Source: CAXQUZ01 sp942491145
GTDB lineage: Bacteria; Myxococcota_A; UBA796; UBA2385
Direction of reading: 5' to 3'
Assembly (NCBI GenBank): GCA_942491145.1
Contig: CALOBC010000040.1
Location: forward strand, 472,543-536,542
DNA length: 64,000 nt
Shown here: positions 33,182 through 42,059 of the stretch, in pieces
How the letters are laid out: each line of letters begins with the position of its first letter
Position numbering within the stretch: the stretch's first letter is position 1
The notes under the pieces: model-generated
The model's input: the letters and a program-made list of their open reading frames with translations, nothing else
Databases searched by the model: none
Told to the model about the DNA's origin: nothing
Position numbers and translations under genes: made by a program

Positions 33182-36100
33182 TCAACCGGCAGGCGGGTGG
33201 ATCAGCCGGGCCCGCCACCCCCAAGCCAGGTGGGTCCAGCCAGCCGCAGCCGCGGACCGTGCGGCCACGTCCAGCGCGGTGTCTCCCCGACTCGCGGCAG
33301 CACGGGCGATCCGCTCCATCGCGATCAGTGCCTCGGGATCGGGACCTTCCGGCCGGTCGGTCTCGGCCGCGGCCGCGGTGAGGTGGTGGTGGGCCGCACG
33401 CAGGTCTCCCGTGGCACCGTGAATGGCGGCCCGCAGGGCATAGAGGAGCTGCAGGGTCTCTGGGCTGCCCGCACGGACCTGGGCGCTGAGGGCACGGGTC
33501 GCGAGCTGTTCGGCTTCGTCGAGCTGGCCCAGCTCCAGCAAGATCTGGGCGTGGTGGGCCGTGAGCCGGGGGGGACCGGGATGGCCAATCTCGGTGAACC
33601 GCTCCCGTGCGGCGCGGTACCACCGACGGGCCTCCGCCCGGTGGCCCAGCAGCCGAGCCACGTCCCCCAGACCGACCTGGCTGTGGGCAGGTTCTTGCAC
33701 CCGGAGGCTCTTTCGGAACGCCCCGCGGGCCGCGTGCAGGTGGATGGCCGCGTCCCGGGGGTGGTTCTCGCGCAGTCGGATCTCGCCGCGGGCGCGCATG
33801 CAGGTCGCCGCGCCGAAGCCTTCTCCCTCGGACGAGAAGACATCCTGGGCCGCCGCAAGGAGCGGGTCGATCCGGGTGAGGCGGGCGCCGGCCCCCATCA
33901 GCAACAGCCCCAGGTCTCGCCGGCACCACGCCAGCGGCACGGCTTCGCCCAGTCGCCGGGCAATGTCGGCGGCGGTCCGGGCGTGCTTGCGGGCCTCCCG
34001 GTAGTGCCCGGCCAGCTCGGCCAGTCGGCTGGCTTCCCGCAGCGCTTGGCAGTGGGTGTCGTGCCAGCCGTGGGTGGCCGCGGCTTCGAGCAACCGCCGG
34101 GTGCAGCTGGCGGCTCGCTCGGCATCCCCGCGGCGGCGGGCCACCCGGGCTTGCATCAGCCAGCCTTCGCCCCACCTTGGGTCGGCCTCGGGCAAGCGCG
34201 CTTCGCCCATCGCACGCTCACGGTCCGCCAAGACGAGGTCTGCGCGCAGGTACTCGCTGTCTCGCACGCAGCTCCAGGCACCCTGGGAGAGGGGCCCGAT
34301 GGCGGACGCCCGGTCGCCGAGAGCGAGGTGCAGTCGGCCCAGGCGCAGCGCGGTCCGTGCATCGGTGGCCGCCCGGGGAGTCAGCTCCGCCACACACGCC
34401 AGCCGCGCCGTGCGTGCCCACCCGCTGCGCTCGGCATCGGCCACGAGCGTCTCCCGGAGCATGCCGTGCACAAAGCTCCAGCCTTGCTCCGGTCCGTCGG
34501 CCGCTGGCTCGGCAAGGCCCGCCGCAAGCAGATCTTCAAGCAAGTCCAGGGACGGCCATGCGCCGGCTTCCCGTCCCGCGGCCATCCACTCACGCGTGTC
34601 GACGCGCATGCCGAGAATGGCCGCCAGCTCGATGGCTTGGCGTTCCGTGGGCCGCCGATGGGCGAGGGCTTGGTCCACCCGGGCGCGCCAGACCTCCCTC
34701 AGGTCCAGCGGCAACGTCGGATCCGCCCCGTGCTGCAGCACAAAGCCGCCGTTGCCGGGGATGAGCAGCTTCCGGCGGATCCAGTCTTCCACCAGCTGCA
34801 CCATGAACAGCGGGTTGCCCTCGGTGCGCTCCTCGATCGCCGTGGCCAAGCGTCCGCTCACCCGCAGCATCTCTTGGACCATCGCGCCCCGGTAGCCGGG
34901 TGGCAGCGGGCCGAGCTCGAGGCCCATTGCGTCGGGGGTGCGCATCACCCGGTCCAGCAGCTGGGCGGTGATGGTGCCGGGGGACACCTCTCGGGACGTC
35001 AGCACCAGCAGCAGGCGGGGTTGCTCGGCCACCGGCCGCGCGAGCAGGTGCAGGGCGAAGGACAAGGCGTCCGCCCCCCACTGGACATCGTCCAAGACCA
35101 TTATGATTGGACGGTTCTGGGCGATCTTGCGCAGGACCAGCAGCGTCGCGGCGTGACGCTCACCGGTGCTGGAGAACCCCGTTCGTCCATCCGCCGAGGG
35201 ACCTCGAACGAGCAACGCCAGCGCCCGGCTCTCGTGGTCGTCCAGCGCCCAGCGGCGGGCCATGCCGTCGACCCGGGCCTGAGCCAGCTTGGGATCGGAG
35301 CACCGGAGCCAGCGCACCAATGCGGGCTCGATGCCGTCGCTGGCGCCGGGTTCTTCGCCGTGGTGGGCCCAGATGCTGTCGGCGGCACCACAGCGGTGGG
35401 CTTCTTCGGCGAGCCAGCGCACGAGGCTGGACTTTCCGGTGCCCGCTGGGCCCCGCAGCAAGACCACAGGTGTTGGACCCCGCTCGGCCTGTCGCAGCGC
35501 GTCCCACAGCGTCCGTTGTTCGCTGTGACGGCCCACCAGGGGGAGCTTTCGCAGTCCGAACAGCCGCAGTCCCGCGCCCATCAAGCCGGCGGAGCGGCGG
35601 GGCGGGGGGGCTGGCCACTCCCGGGGCAGTGCGGAGACATGCACGGCCAGCGGCTCGGGGGCGTCCCGCTCGGGTTCTGCAACCATGCCGCCGACGGGCA
35701 CCCGCGCGAGGCGTTCCAGCGCGTCGAGGGCGTCGGCTGCAAAGCGGTAGCGGTCTTCGGGGCGCTTCTCGAGCATGCGCCGCAGGAACGCTTCGGCTTC
35801 CCGGGGCACGGGCTGTCGAGAGACCAGTCGGGGCAGCGGCGCCTCGCAGTGGGCCGCTTGTTGGGCGGCAAAGCCGCGGAGTCGGCCGAAGGGACCGGTG
35901 CCCGCCAGCAGTGCCCAGCCGAGAGCCCCCACTCCGTAGAGGTCCGTCCACGGGCCGTACTCGGCATCCGCACCCCGAAACTGCTCGGGGGCCATGTAGG
36001 TGGCGGTGCCGACGATCACGCCGGAGTTGCCCATGGACTCGGACTCTTCGCGGGCGCGGGCCAGCCCGAAGTCGAGGAGGACCACCCGTTCGCCGGTGTC

Positions 36101-36592
36101 GATGACATTGGCCGGCTTGATGTCGCGGTGGAGCACCCCCCGGGCGTGGGCGTGGGCCAGCGCGCCCAGGAGCCCCCGGAGGATGCGCACAAAGTCGGTC
36201 CAGCTCGTGCGCCCCTTGGCCACATTGAGCGAGTCCCCCGTGAGCGGCTCCATCGCCAACCACGGGGAGCCCTTTCCGATCCCCTCCAGGCCGGACCCGA
36301 AGACCCGTGCCGGGTGGAGATCTTCGTCGATGTGGCCGTGGTCGAGCAGCGTCACGATGCTCGGGTGGTCCAGGCCCGCGACGGCGCGCACTTCCTGCGC
36401 GAAGCTGCGCAGGAACCAGGGATCGCCCGCCAGCTCCGCCTTGAGCAGCTTGATCGCGACCGGCTGGCCCGACGCGCGGTGGACCCCCGACCAGACGGAT
36501 CCCATGCCACCTTCTCCGAGGCAGTGGGACAGCGAGAATGCCCCCACGTGGATGCTTCCCGGCGTCAACGACTCGGTGGGTGCGGGGGCCAT
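33182..36592 (-). CDS. Ser/Thr protein kinase fused to an intact AAA-type ATPase and TPR-like repeats (receptor 3)
   Basis: 1136 residues from ATG 36592 (an in-frame GTG at 36640 would add 16). Kinase domain about 20-290: GEGGMGSVW, VAIKLLK, LHRDIKPANV, LLDFGLARA, TYMAPEQF. The ATPase module has a canonical P-loop GPAGTGKSS near residue 380 and Walker B IIMVLDDVQWGADAL, so unlike its two paralogues it should bind ATP. TPR-like helices fill the last 450 residues. A TAGGAT element on the minus strand about 70 bases upstream may be the -10. It lies downstream of the penicillin-binding protein gene on the same strand, 162 bases apart. Confidence 0.9.
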   Translation of the reverse strand: MAPAPTESLTPGSIHVGAFSLSHCLGEGGMGSVWSGVHRASGQPVAIKLLKAELAGDPWFLRSFAQEVRAVAGLDHPSIVTLLDHGHIDEDLHPARVFGSGLEGIGKGSPWLAMEPLTGDSLNVAKGRTSWTDFVRILRGLLGALAHAHARGVLHRDIKPANVIDTGERVVLLDFGLARAREESESMGNSGVIVGTATYMAPEQFRGADAEYGPWTDLYGVGALGWALLAGTGPFGRLRGFAAQQAAHCEAPLPRLVSRQPVPREAEAFLRRMLEKRPEDRYRFAADALDALERLARVPVGGMVAEPERDAPEPLAVHVSALPREWPAPPPRRSAGLMGAGLRLFGLRKLPLVGRHSEQRTLWDALRQAERGPTPVVLLRGPAGTGKSSLVRWLAEEAHRCGAADSIWAHHGEEPGASDGIEPALVRWLRCSDPKLAQARVDGMARRWALDDHESRALALLVRGPSADGRTGFSSTGERHAATLLVLRKIAQNRPIIMVLDDVQWGADALSFALHLLARPVAEQPRLLLVLTSREVSPGTITAQLLDRVMRTPDAMGLELGPLPPGYRGAMVQEMLRVSGRLATAIEERTEGNPLFMVQLVEDWIRRKLLIPGNGGFVLQHGADPTLPLDLREVWRARVDQALAHRRPTERQAIELAAILGMRVDTREWMAAGREAGAWPSLDLLEDLLAAGLAEPAADGPEQGWSFVHGMLRETLVADAERSGWARTARLACVAELTPRAATDARTALRLGRLHLALGDRASAIGPLSQGAWSCVRDSEYLRADLVLADRERAMGEARLPEADPRWGEGWLMQARVARRRGDAERAASCTRRLLEAAATHGWHDTHCQALREASRLAELAGHYREARKHARTAADIARRLGEAVPLAWCRRDLGLLLMGAGARLTRIDPLLAAAQDVFSSEGEGFGAATCMRARGEIRLRENHPRDAAIHLHAARGAFRKSLRVQEPAHSQVGLGDVARLLGHRAEARRWYRAARERFTEIGHPGPPRLTAHHAQILLELGQLDEAEQLATRALSAQVRAGSPETLQLLYALRAAIHGATGDLRAAHHHLTAAAAETDRPEGPDPEALIAMERIARAAASRGDTALDVAARSAAAAGWTHLAWGWRARLIHPPAG

Positions 36593-36754
36593 GGGCGCCT
36601 CGGGGCTCGAATGTGTGGGGCTCGAGATCCAGCGAACCACAGCCCACCGGTGGCCCCCATCCTACCGCCTGCGGTGCGGGGGCATTGGCCAGAAAATGTC
36701 CGGAAATAGGTGGATGATCCGGTTTTGTTCAGTTCTATGTTCAGGATCGGCCCG

Positions 36755-39160
36755 TCACTCTCCGCCCGGCGCCCCCGTCGCCTCGGCCTCGGTTTCGGCG
36801 GCCCGCTCTTCGGCTTCCCGGGCCTTGCGCTTCCACAGCCCCTCGTACTTCTTCGCTTCGGGGTCTGGAGGGGGATGGCCGATGTGGCACGCGCCCCGGG
36901 GCTTGTCGCCGTCCAAGAACGGTGCACCGATCAACCGGCACGTGCCGTTGGAGTACTTGCCGCTCTGGGTGCACACGCCCCGTCCGGTGATCTGGCTTCC
37001 CTCAAAGTCGCGCTGGGGCAGGTCTTCGTGGATGGCCCGCGCCCACCATCCCCACAAGGGGGCGGCGAGGTCGCTCGCGCTGGCGCCGATGCGCTCGGGT
37101 TGGTCGTAGCCGAGCCACAGCGCAGCCGCGTAGTCCGGGGTGCCGCCGACAAACCACAGGTCCTTCTCGGCGTCGGTGGTGCCGGTCTTGCCCACTGCGG
37201 GGCCACTGTAGCCGGGCTTGCCCGCCGCCCCACGCGTGGAGCCGCCGGTGCCGTAGGTGATGACGAGCTGCATCACGCCACGGGTGAGGGCCGCGTCGTC
37301 GGGGGTCATCACGGACGGCCGCTCGTACAGGCCCGAGACCCGCACATGGCCGCCGGCGTCGACGGCTTGCACCACGGGTCGTCCTGAAGCCAGCCGGCCG
37401 TCGGCGACGACAGTGGCGACGAACCGGGCCATCTCAAGGGGGGTCACTTCCCCACTGCCGAGCGCCAGGCCCATCTCGTCGCGCCAGGCCGAGGTGTCGT
37501 AGCCGAGCTGGTTTGCCCACTTCTTGAACTCCACTGGGCCACCGAGCTCCTCCAGAAGGGACGCCGTGGCGACGTTCTGGCTCCAAGCCAGGCCCATCGC
37601 GAGCGCCGATGTGGTGGTGTACTTGCCGCCCACGTTGCGGGGCCGCCAGCCGTCGGTGTTGGGGAACACCCGGTGGTCGTTGCGCACGGTGTCGTCGGCC
37701 CGCCAGACCCGCTTGCCTTCGGCATCCCGCTGGGCGAAGGCCATCGCATAGACCAGGGGCTTGATCGACGAGCCCGCCTGTCGCCGCGCCTGGGTCGCCC
37801 GGTTGAAGTCGGTCGCGAGCAGCTGGGTGCCGCCGTAGGCCGCGACCAGCAAGCCACTGTCGGGCGAGACCACCGCCCCGCCAGCTTGCAGGGGGTCTTT
37901 GCCGCGCCGGCCCACCGACCGCTCCAGAAACTTGAGCTGGGTGGGAATCAGCTCGTCTGAGGTCTCCTGGACGACGAGGTCCAGTGCGGTGTGGACCTCC
38001 AGCCCAGATCCATAGATCGTGCTGATGGGCAGGTTGGCTTCCAGCCACTGGCGAGTGGCCTGAAGGTAGGCGGGGTAGCTGTCTTGGGGGGTGGTCGGCG
38101 CCACTGTTGCGATGGGTTCAGCGAGGGCCGCGTCGACTTCGGCGGCCGGCCACCCGAGCTCCTTCATCTTCTGGAGCGTGCGGTCCCGACGCTCTCTGGC
38201 GAGCTTGGGGCTGCGGTCCGGCGCGAAGCGACCCGGGGCAGGCAATATGCTGGCGAGGGTCGCGGCCTGACCGAGGCTGAGACCGGCCGGCTCGACACCA
38301 TAGTAGTGCTTGGCCGCTGCTCTGAAACCGCAGATCGAGTAGGACCCGAACTGGCCCAGATACGGCGCGTCCAGGTAGATCTGGAGCACGGCGTCTTTGC
38401 CGAGGGTGCGGTCGAGCGCCACCGCCGACACCATCTCGCGCAGCTTGCGGCGAAGGGTGCGCTCTTTGTCTTGGCTCAGGTTGCGCACCACCTGCATGGT
38501 GATGGTGCTCGCACCCTGGGGGATGCCCCGGCCTGAGACGTTGACCCAAGCGGCCCGCCCGAGACCGATGGGGTTCACGCCGATGTGGTCCCAGTAGTCG
38601 GTGTCTTCAGCCGCGAGCAGTGCCGCGATCAAGTGTCGCGGTGCTTCGTCGAGTGGCAGGTGTTCGCGGATCTCGGAGTCGGGACCGATCAGCTGGCCGA
38701 TGAGGACCGGCTCCATGGCGAGTGGGCGAGTCCAGCCCTCCAGCCCCGCGGGCTGCACCCCTTCGGCGAAGACCCCGCCCCGGGGGACCACGTCGCCCGT
38801 CTTCTCGCAGTACTGGCCAGGCTCGGCGGCCGGGCACATCGCGGTGTAGTCGCGGGCCTTGGCGTGGGCGATGCGGCGGCCGTCGGGCAGGTCGAGCGGT
38901 GCGGGCGCGCTCCAGACCCGTCCCGGAAAGCTCCAGCCGGGGTGGGCCACTTCGTGGTGGATGTGGTGCTGCGCCATCTCGACGGCGGCATCGCGGCTGG
39001 ACTCCCAGCGAGGCCAGCCCATCACGGCGAAGGTGAGGGCGAACGCCGTCGAGAACAGCAAGCCGAGACGCAGCATGCCGGTCAGCGCGCGCCTCAGTCT
39101 GGACTTGGAAGGTTCGGCGCGAGCCGACACTACTCTAGGGGTTTGCCTAGGGCTTGCCAC
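36755..39160 (-). CDS. Class A penicillin-binding protein (bifunctional transglycosylase/transpeptidase)
   Basis: 801 residues from GTG 39160; GTG 39130, which overlaps the upstream stop (TAGTG), is an alternative giving 791. One N-terminal membrane helix (about 28-47), an extracytoplasmic region like PBP1b, the GT51 domain (AAEDTDYWDHIGV with the catalytic Glu, GASTITMQVVRNL, RRKLREM), then the transpeptidase with SxxK in GSSIKP, SQN and KTGTT. It polymerises and cross-links peptidoglycan at the outer face of the inner membrane. The C-terminus has a Cys-containing segment and a Lys/Glu-rich tail. Probably co-transcribed with the rhodanese lipoprotein gene upstream. Confidence 0.92.
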   Translation of the reverse strand: MASPRQTPRVVSARAEPSKSRLRRALTGMLRLGLLFSTAFALTFAVMGWPRWESSRDAAVEMAQHHIHHEVAHPGWSFPGRVWSAPAPLDLPDGRRIAHAKARDYTAMCPAAEPGQYCEKTGDVVPRGGVFAEGVQPAGLEGWTRPLAMEPVLIGQLIGPDSEIREHLPLDEAPRHLIAALLAAEDTDYWDHIGVNPIGLGRAAWVNVSGRGIPQGASTITMQVVRNLSQDKERTLRRKLREMVSAVALDRTLGKDAVLQIYLDAPYLGQFGSYSICGFRAAAKHYYGVEPAGLSLGQAATLASILPAPGRFAPDRSPKLARERRDRTLQKMKELGWPAAEVDAALAEPIATVAPTTPQDSYPAYLQATRQWLEANLPISTIYGSGLEVHTALDLVVQETSDELIPTQLKFLERSVGRRGKDPLQAGGAVVSPDSGLLVAAYGGTQLLATDFNRATQARRQAGSSIKPLVYAMAFAQRDAEGKRVWRADDTVRNDHRVFPNTDGWRPRNVGGKYTTTSALAMGLAWSQNVATASLLEELGGPVEFKKWANQLGYDTSAWRDEMGLALGSGEVTPLEMARFVATVVADGRLASGRPVVQAVDAGGHVRVSGLYERPSVMTPDDAALTRGVMQLVITYGTGGSTRGAAGKPGYSGPAVGKTGTTDAEKDLWFVGGTPDYAAALWLGYDQPERIGASASDLAAPLWGWWARAIHEDLPQRDFEGSQITGRGVCTQSGKYSNGTCRLIGAPFLDGDKPRGACHIGHPPPDPEAKKYEGLWKRKAREAEERAAETEAEATGAPGGE

Positions 39161-39591
39161 TCTCTGGTCCCGCCTGTCACGTTGATGGGTTGTGCGAAGC
39201 CAGCGCTGGCGAGCTGGGTCTGGGCCCGTCCGCTGCGCCCACCGGATGCGCAGATCAGGTAGACCGGGGCGTCCTTGTGGGGCTCAAGCTCGCTCATGCG
39301 GGCCGAGAGCTGGTCCAGCGGAATGTTGATCGCACCCGGGACGTGGCCTTCGGCGTACTCCCCAGGCGTGCGAACATCGAAGAGTGCGATGGTGCCAGCC
39401 TTCATCGCGGCCTCGAGGCCACTGGGATCCACGGCGCTGGGCGCGCTGTTCTTTGCCACGCTTGGGCTGGTCGATGCTGGGGCCCCGCCGGTCGCGCACC
39501 CGACGGCGAGCAGCAGGACCGCCGCCAACATGCTGGCAGCAATCGGCTTTCCGGATGGGATGTTCGAGGTCGTGGGGATGAGCGGCAGCAT
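39130..39591 (-). CDS. Rhodanese-domain lipoprotein
   Basis: 153 residues. GGAGTGACC precedes the ATG; lipobox LAVGC ends the signal. The rhodanese domain shows ALFDVRTPGEYAEGHVPGAINIP and the active-site loop CASGGRSGRA with the catalytic Cys. Such lipoproteins may transfer sulfur or bind thiols in the periplasm. The 3' end overlaps the start of the penicillin-binding protein gene, so the two likely form an operon. Confidence 0.87.
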   Translation of the reverse strand: MLPLIPTTSNIPSGKPIAASMLAAVLLLAVGCATGGAPASTSPSVAKNSAPSAVDPSGLEAAMKAGTIALFDVRTPGEYAEGHVPGAINIPLDQLSARMSELEPHKDAPVYLICASGGRSGRAQTQLASAGFAQPINVTGGTREWQALGKPLE

Positions 39592-39754
39592 GGTCACTCC
39601 AGGGATGGGCGCCCCGTCGGTATCATCCCCGGGGCCGACGTGGGAATTCAGTGGTGCCCCGGTCCAGCGGCTGAGGACAACGGGGCCTGCCACCCGTGTC
39701 GTGGTTCGGGCATCCCCGACGGATCGGCGTTGCCGGAGATGACCGTTGGGTGGG

Positions 39755-39768
39755 CATTGTCGACAATG
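39755..39768. promoter_or_regulatory. Perfect 14-bp palindrome CATTGTCGACAATG between divergent genes
   Basis: It lies between the rhodanese gene (start 39591, leftward) and the Cys-rich lipoprotein gene (start 39838, rightward), followed on the plus strand by TATGCG, a possible -10. A dimeric regulator could act on both genes. No family can be named. Confidence 0.4.
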
Positions 39769-39837
39769 GTATGCGTCCTGCATAGCGGGGACTGGGGATC
39801 AGCCCGGGCACAACACTGTGGCCCCCCAGGAGAATCC

Positions 39838-40155
39838 ATGCGCACGACGATGGCCACCCTTGTGGTTCCGGCCCTGGCGACTGCCGCGGCACTGCTGATG
39901 TTTGCGGGGTGTGGCGACAAGGACGATGACAGTGGTGCTTCGCTCACCGCTGCCTGCGCGCTGGCGGTCAACGATGGCTGCCCCGAGTGCTACGACGGCG
40001 AAGTGACCTGCACCTACGAAGAACAGAGCGCGACGGCGGGCAGCTGTGGCGAGTGCCAGCCCCGGGCTGCGCTGTACCAGCAGCTCTGTGACGCCGGGGT
40101 GGACGATGCCGAGGACGACATCCTCTCGGGAACCGTCTGCTCCGACCCGCTGTAG
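39838..40155 (+). CDS. Small cysteine-rich lipoprotein
   Basis: 105 residues. CCAGGAGA precedes the ATG by six bases. The lipobox is MFAGC followed by an acidic GDKDDDSG. The mature part holds eight further cysteines, among them CPEC and CGEC pairs, suggesting disulfides or metal binding. No family recognised. A small inverted repeat (ACCGG/CCGGT at 40170-40184) shortly after the stop may be a terminator. Confidence 0.65.
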   Translation: MRTTMATLVVPALATAAALLMFAGCGDKDDDSGASLTAACALAVNDGCPECYDGEVTCTYEEQSATAGSCGECQPRAALYQQLCDAGVDDAEDDILSGTVCSDPL

Positions 40156-40332
40156 ACCTGCCCGGGACTACCGGTGAGGCCGGTGTTTCGGGGACCTTAC
40201 ATGCGGGGATGCTCCCGACGGAGGGCCGAATGGGCCGTGCTGCCTGCCGTCCCAGCGCTGACGAGCCGGTGCCGCCCCCACCCAATGGGCAGGCTTCGGC
40301 AGCGCGCCGGACCGCGCAGGCAAGGAGTGTTC

Positions 40333-41121
40333 ATGCATCGACTTCGCACCACCGCCCACGTGCTCGCTGCGGCCTGCATCTGCTTGGGCACGTTCTCGAT
40401 GCCGCTGATGGCCAGCCTCACCAGGGCTGCGGTGCCCGAGCTTCACGCGCCTCCGCCGCAGCCTGAGCGGGCGGTGGTCTACCTGGCCGCAGCACCCGAG
40501 CTTGAGCCTGAGCCCGAGCCTGAGCCCGAGCCTGAGCCTGAGCTTGAGCCTGAGCCGGACCTGGTCGATGTGCCGGAGCCGCCCGCCGAAGTGGCTGCTG
40601 CGCCTCCGCCGGCAGCTGTGCCCGCGCCCGTCTCCCTGGTGAGTGCTGCTCCGGTCCCGGCCCCGATCGAGGCATCTCAGCCCGTGTCCACGGCGTCCGC
40701 GAAGACCGCCACCAAGACGAAGACCGCAACCAAGAAGCGGTCCCGCCGTCGCAAGGACTGCTCCCCCGATGTGTCCCAGATCGACGCGCAAGGCCCCCGG
40801 CGCTGGACCGTGGAGCGGGACTTGATCGACCACTACGCCAAGAACTTGGACCAGGCCGCCCGGCTCGCCTACGTCGACTGGGCCCGGGATCCCGAGGGCA
40901 AGATCGTGGGCTTTGAGGTCCACCGCATCCGCTGTGGCAGCGTGCTGAGCGCCGTAGGCTTTGAGAAGGGTGACGTCATCACGGCCATCAACGGCCGCAA
41001 CATCCACTCCATCGCCGGTGCCCTGCGGGCCTATGTCGCGCTGCGGCTGCGGCGGAAGCTGGAGGTCCGGGTGACCCGCGCGTCGGGTGAACAGGTGAAG
41101 CTGCGGTACCGGCTGACCTGA
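40333..41121 (+). CDS. PDZ-domain exported protein with Glu-Pro repeat and basic linker (GspC-like C-terminus)
   Basis: 262 residues. AAGGAGTG precedes the ATG. A hydrophobic N-terminal segment (9-28) is a signal or anchor. Next come about ten Glu-Pro/Leu-Glu-Pro repeats (about 55-76), an Ala/Pro linker, a Lys/Thr/Arg-rich basic patch (about 120-140) and a PDZ domain (about 175-262: RIRCGSVLSAVGFEKGDVITAINGRNI...). Anchor plus Pro-rich linker plus PDZ resembles GspC of type II secretion, but no other gsp genes are near, so a stand-alone envelope role is equally likely. Confidence 0.72.
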   Translation: MHRLRTTAHVLAAACICLGTFSMPLMASLTRAAVPELHAPPPQPERAVVYLAAAPELEPEPEPEPEPEPELEPEPDLVDVPEPPAEVAAAPPPAAVPAPVSLVSAAPVPAPIEASQPVSTASAKTATKTKTATKKRSRRRKDCSPDVSQIDAQGPRRWTVERDLIDHYAKNLDQAARLAYVDWARDPEGKIVGFEVHRIRCGSVLSAVGFEKGDVITAINGRNIHSIAGALRAYVALRLRRKLEVRVTRASGEQVKLRYRLT

Positions 41122-41163
41122 ACGGGCGTTGCCGAGACCAGCGATGTGGGGCATGAAGGGCCC

Positions 41164-42042
41164 ATGCCCGACTCTTCTGCTGCCGGTTCCCACCGTGTGC
41201 CCTTGGCCACTCCGCTCGAGATGGAGCGGATGTACTTGATGCTCGCCCCGCTCCGGGCGCTGCACCGGCCCACATTCACCGGCTTCGAGAACATCCCCGC
41301 GCATAGACCGCTGCTGTTTGTCGGGAATCACACGCTGTACGGTGTTCTCGACAGTCCGCATCTCTACTTTGCGCTCTACCGGCAAGCCAACATTCGGCTG
41401 CGGGCCCTCGGCGACCATGCCCACTGGAAGATGCCCGGCTGGCGCCAGCTCATCTCTCGCTTTGGGGCCATCGACGGCACCCGGGAGAACTGCGCCGCGG
41501 CGTTTGAGGACGGGGAGTGTGTGCTCGTCTTTCCCGGGGGCGCCCGGGAGGCCTTCAAGTCCGAGCGGGACCGCTACAAGCTGCTGTGGGGGGAACGGGT
41601 CGGCTTTGCGCGGATGGCGCTGCGGCACGGGGCATGGATTGTGCCCTTTGCATCGCTGGGGGCCGACGAGATCTTCGACGAGGCCCTCGACATCGAAGAG
41701 GTGCGCCGGCATCCGGTGGCCCGGGCGCTCGCTGAGCTGGGGATCCGTCCCGATCTCCTGCCGCCGATTCCTCGGCGGGTGGTGCCCCGGCCCGAGCGGC
41801 TCTACTTCCACTTCTGCCCGGCGGTGGATCCGGCGACCTGGGCCCACCTAGACGAAGACACCGCCGCCGCCGAGATCCGGGACCACACCAAGGCGGCGAT
41901 TGAAGCGGGCTTGGATGAACTGCACGCCAAGCGCGAAGCCGACCCGATGGCCGACTTCACGCGCTACGTGGGCCTGAACGTGGGCAAGGGTCTGAACTGG
42001 CTGCTGGAGCGCACCATGCCCCAGGACGGCTCAGACGACTGA
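41164..42042 (+). CDS. PlsC-type phospholipid/glycerol acyltransferase
   Basis: 292 residues from ATG 41164 (GTG at 41146 is a longer option). The acyltransferase signature is GNHTLYGVLDSP, with the His and a downstream Asp, and the second block VFPGGAREAFK; GDHAHWKMPGWRQL and IVPFASLG fit the family of diacylglycerol-acyltransferase-like enzymes (plant PES/TMEM68 type). It would move acyl chains onto a glycerolipid or alcohol at the inner membrane. CATGAA lies six bases before the ATG, the leaderless spacing seen elsewhere. Convergent with the peroxidase gene. Confidence 0.85.
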   Translation: MPDSSAAGSHRVPLATPLEMERMYLMLAPLRALHRPTFTGFENIPAHRPLLFVGNHTLYGVLDSPHLYFALYRQANIRLRALGDHAHWKMPGWRQLISRFGAIDGTRENCAAAFEDGECVLVFPGGAREAFKSERDRYKLLWGERVGFARMALRHGAWIVPFASLGADEIFDEALDIEEVRRHPVARALAELGIRPDLLPPIPRRVVPRPERLYFHFCPAVDPATWAHLDEDTAAAEIRDHTKAAIEAGLDELHAKREADPMADFTRYVGLNVGKGLNWLLERTMPQDGSDD

Positions 42043-42059
42043 CTTCGTGCGGCCGGCGC

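Noticed and set aside
33197..36709. A 1170-codon open frame antisense to kinase gene 3
   Set aside because: The sense frame has complete kinase and ATPase motifs. The antisense product is Gly/Gln/Arg-rich without motifs, a known artefact of high GC with third-position bias.
40333..41121. PDZ protein considered as proof of a type II secretion locus
   Set aside because: No gspD-gspM homologues are present in the window; similarity is limited to the anchor-linker-PDZ plan.
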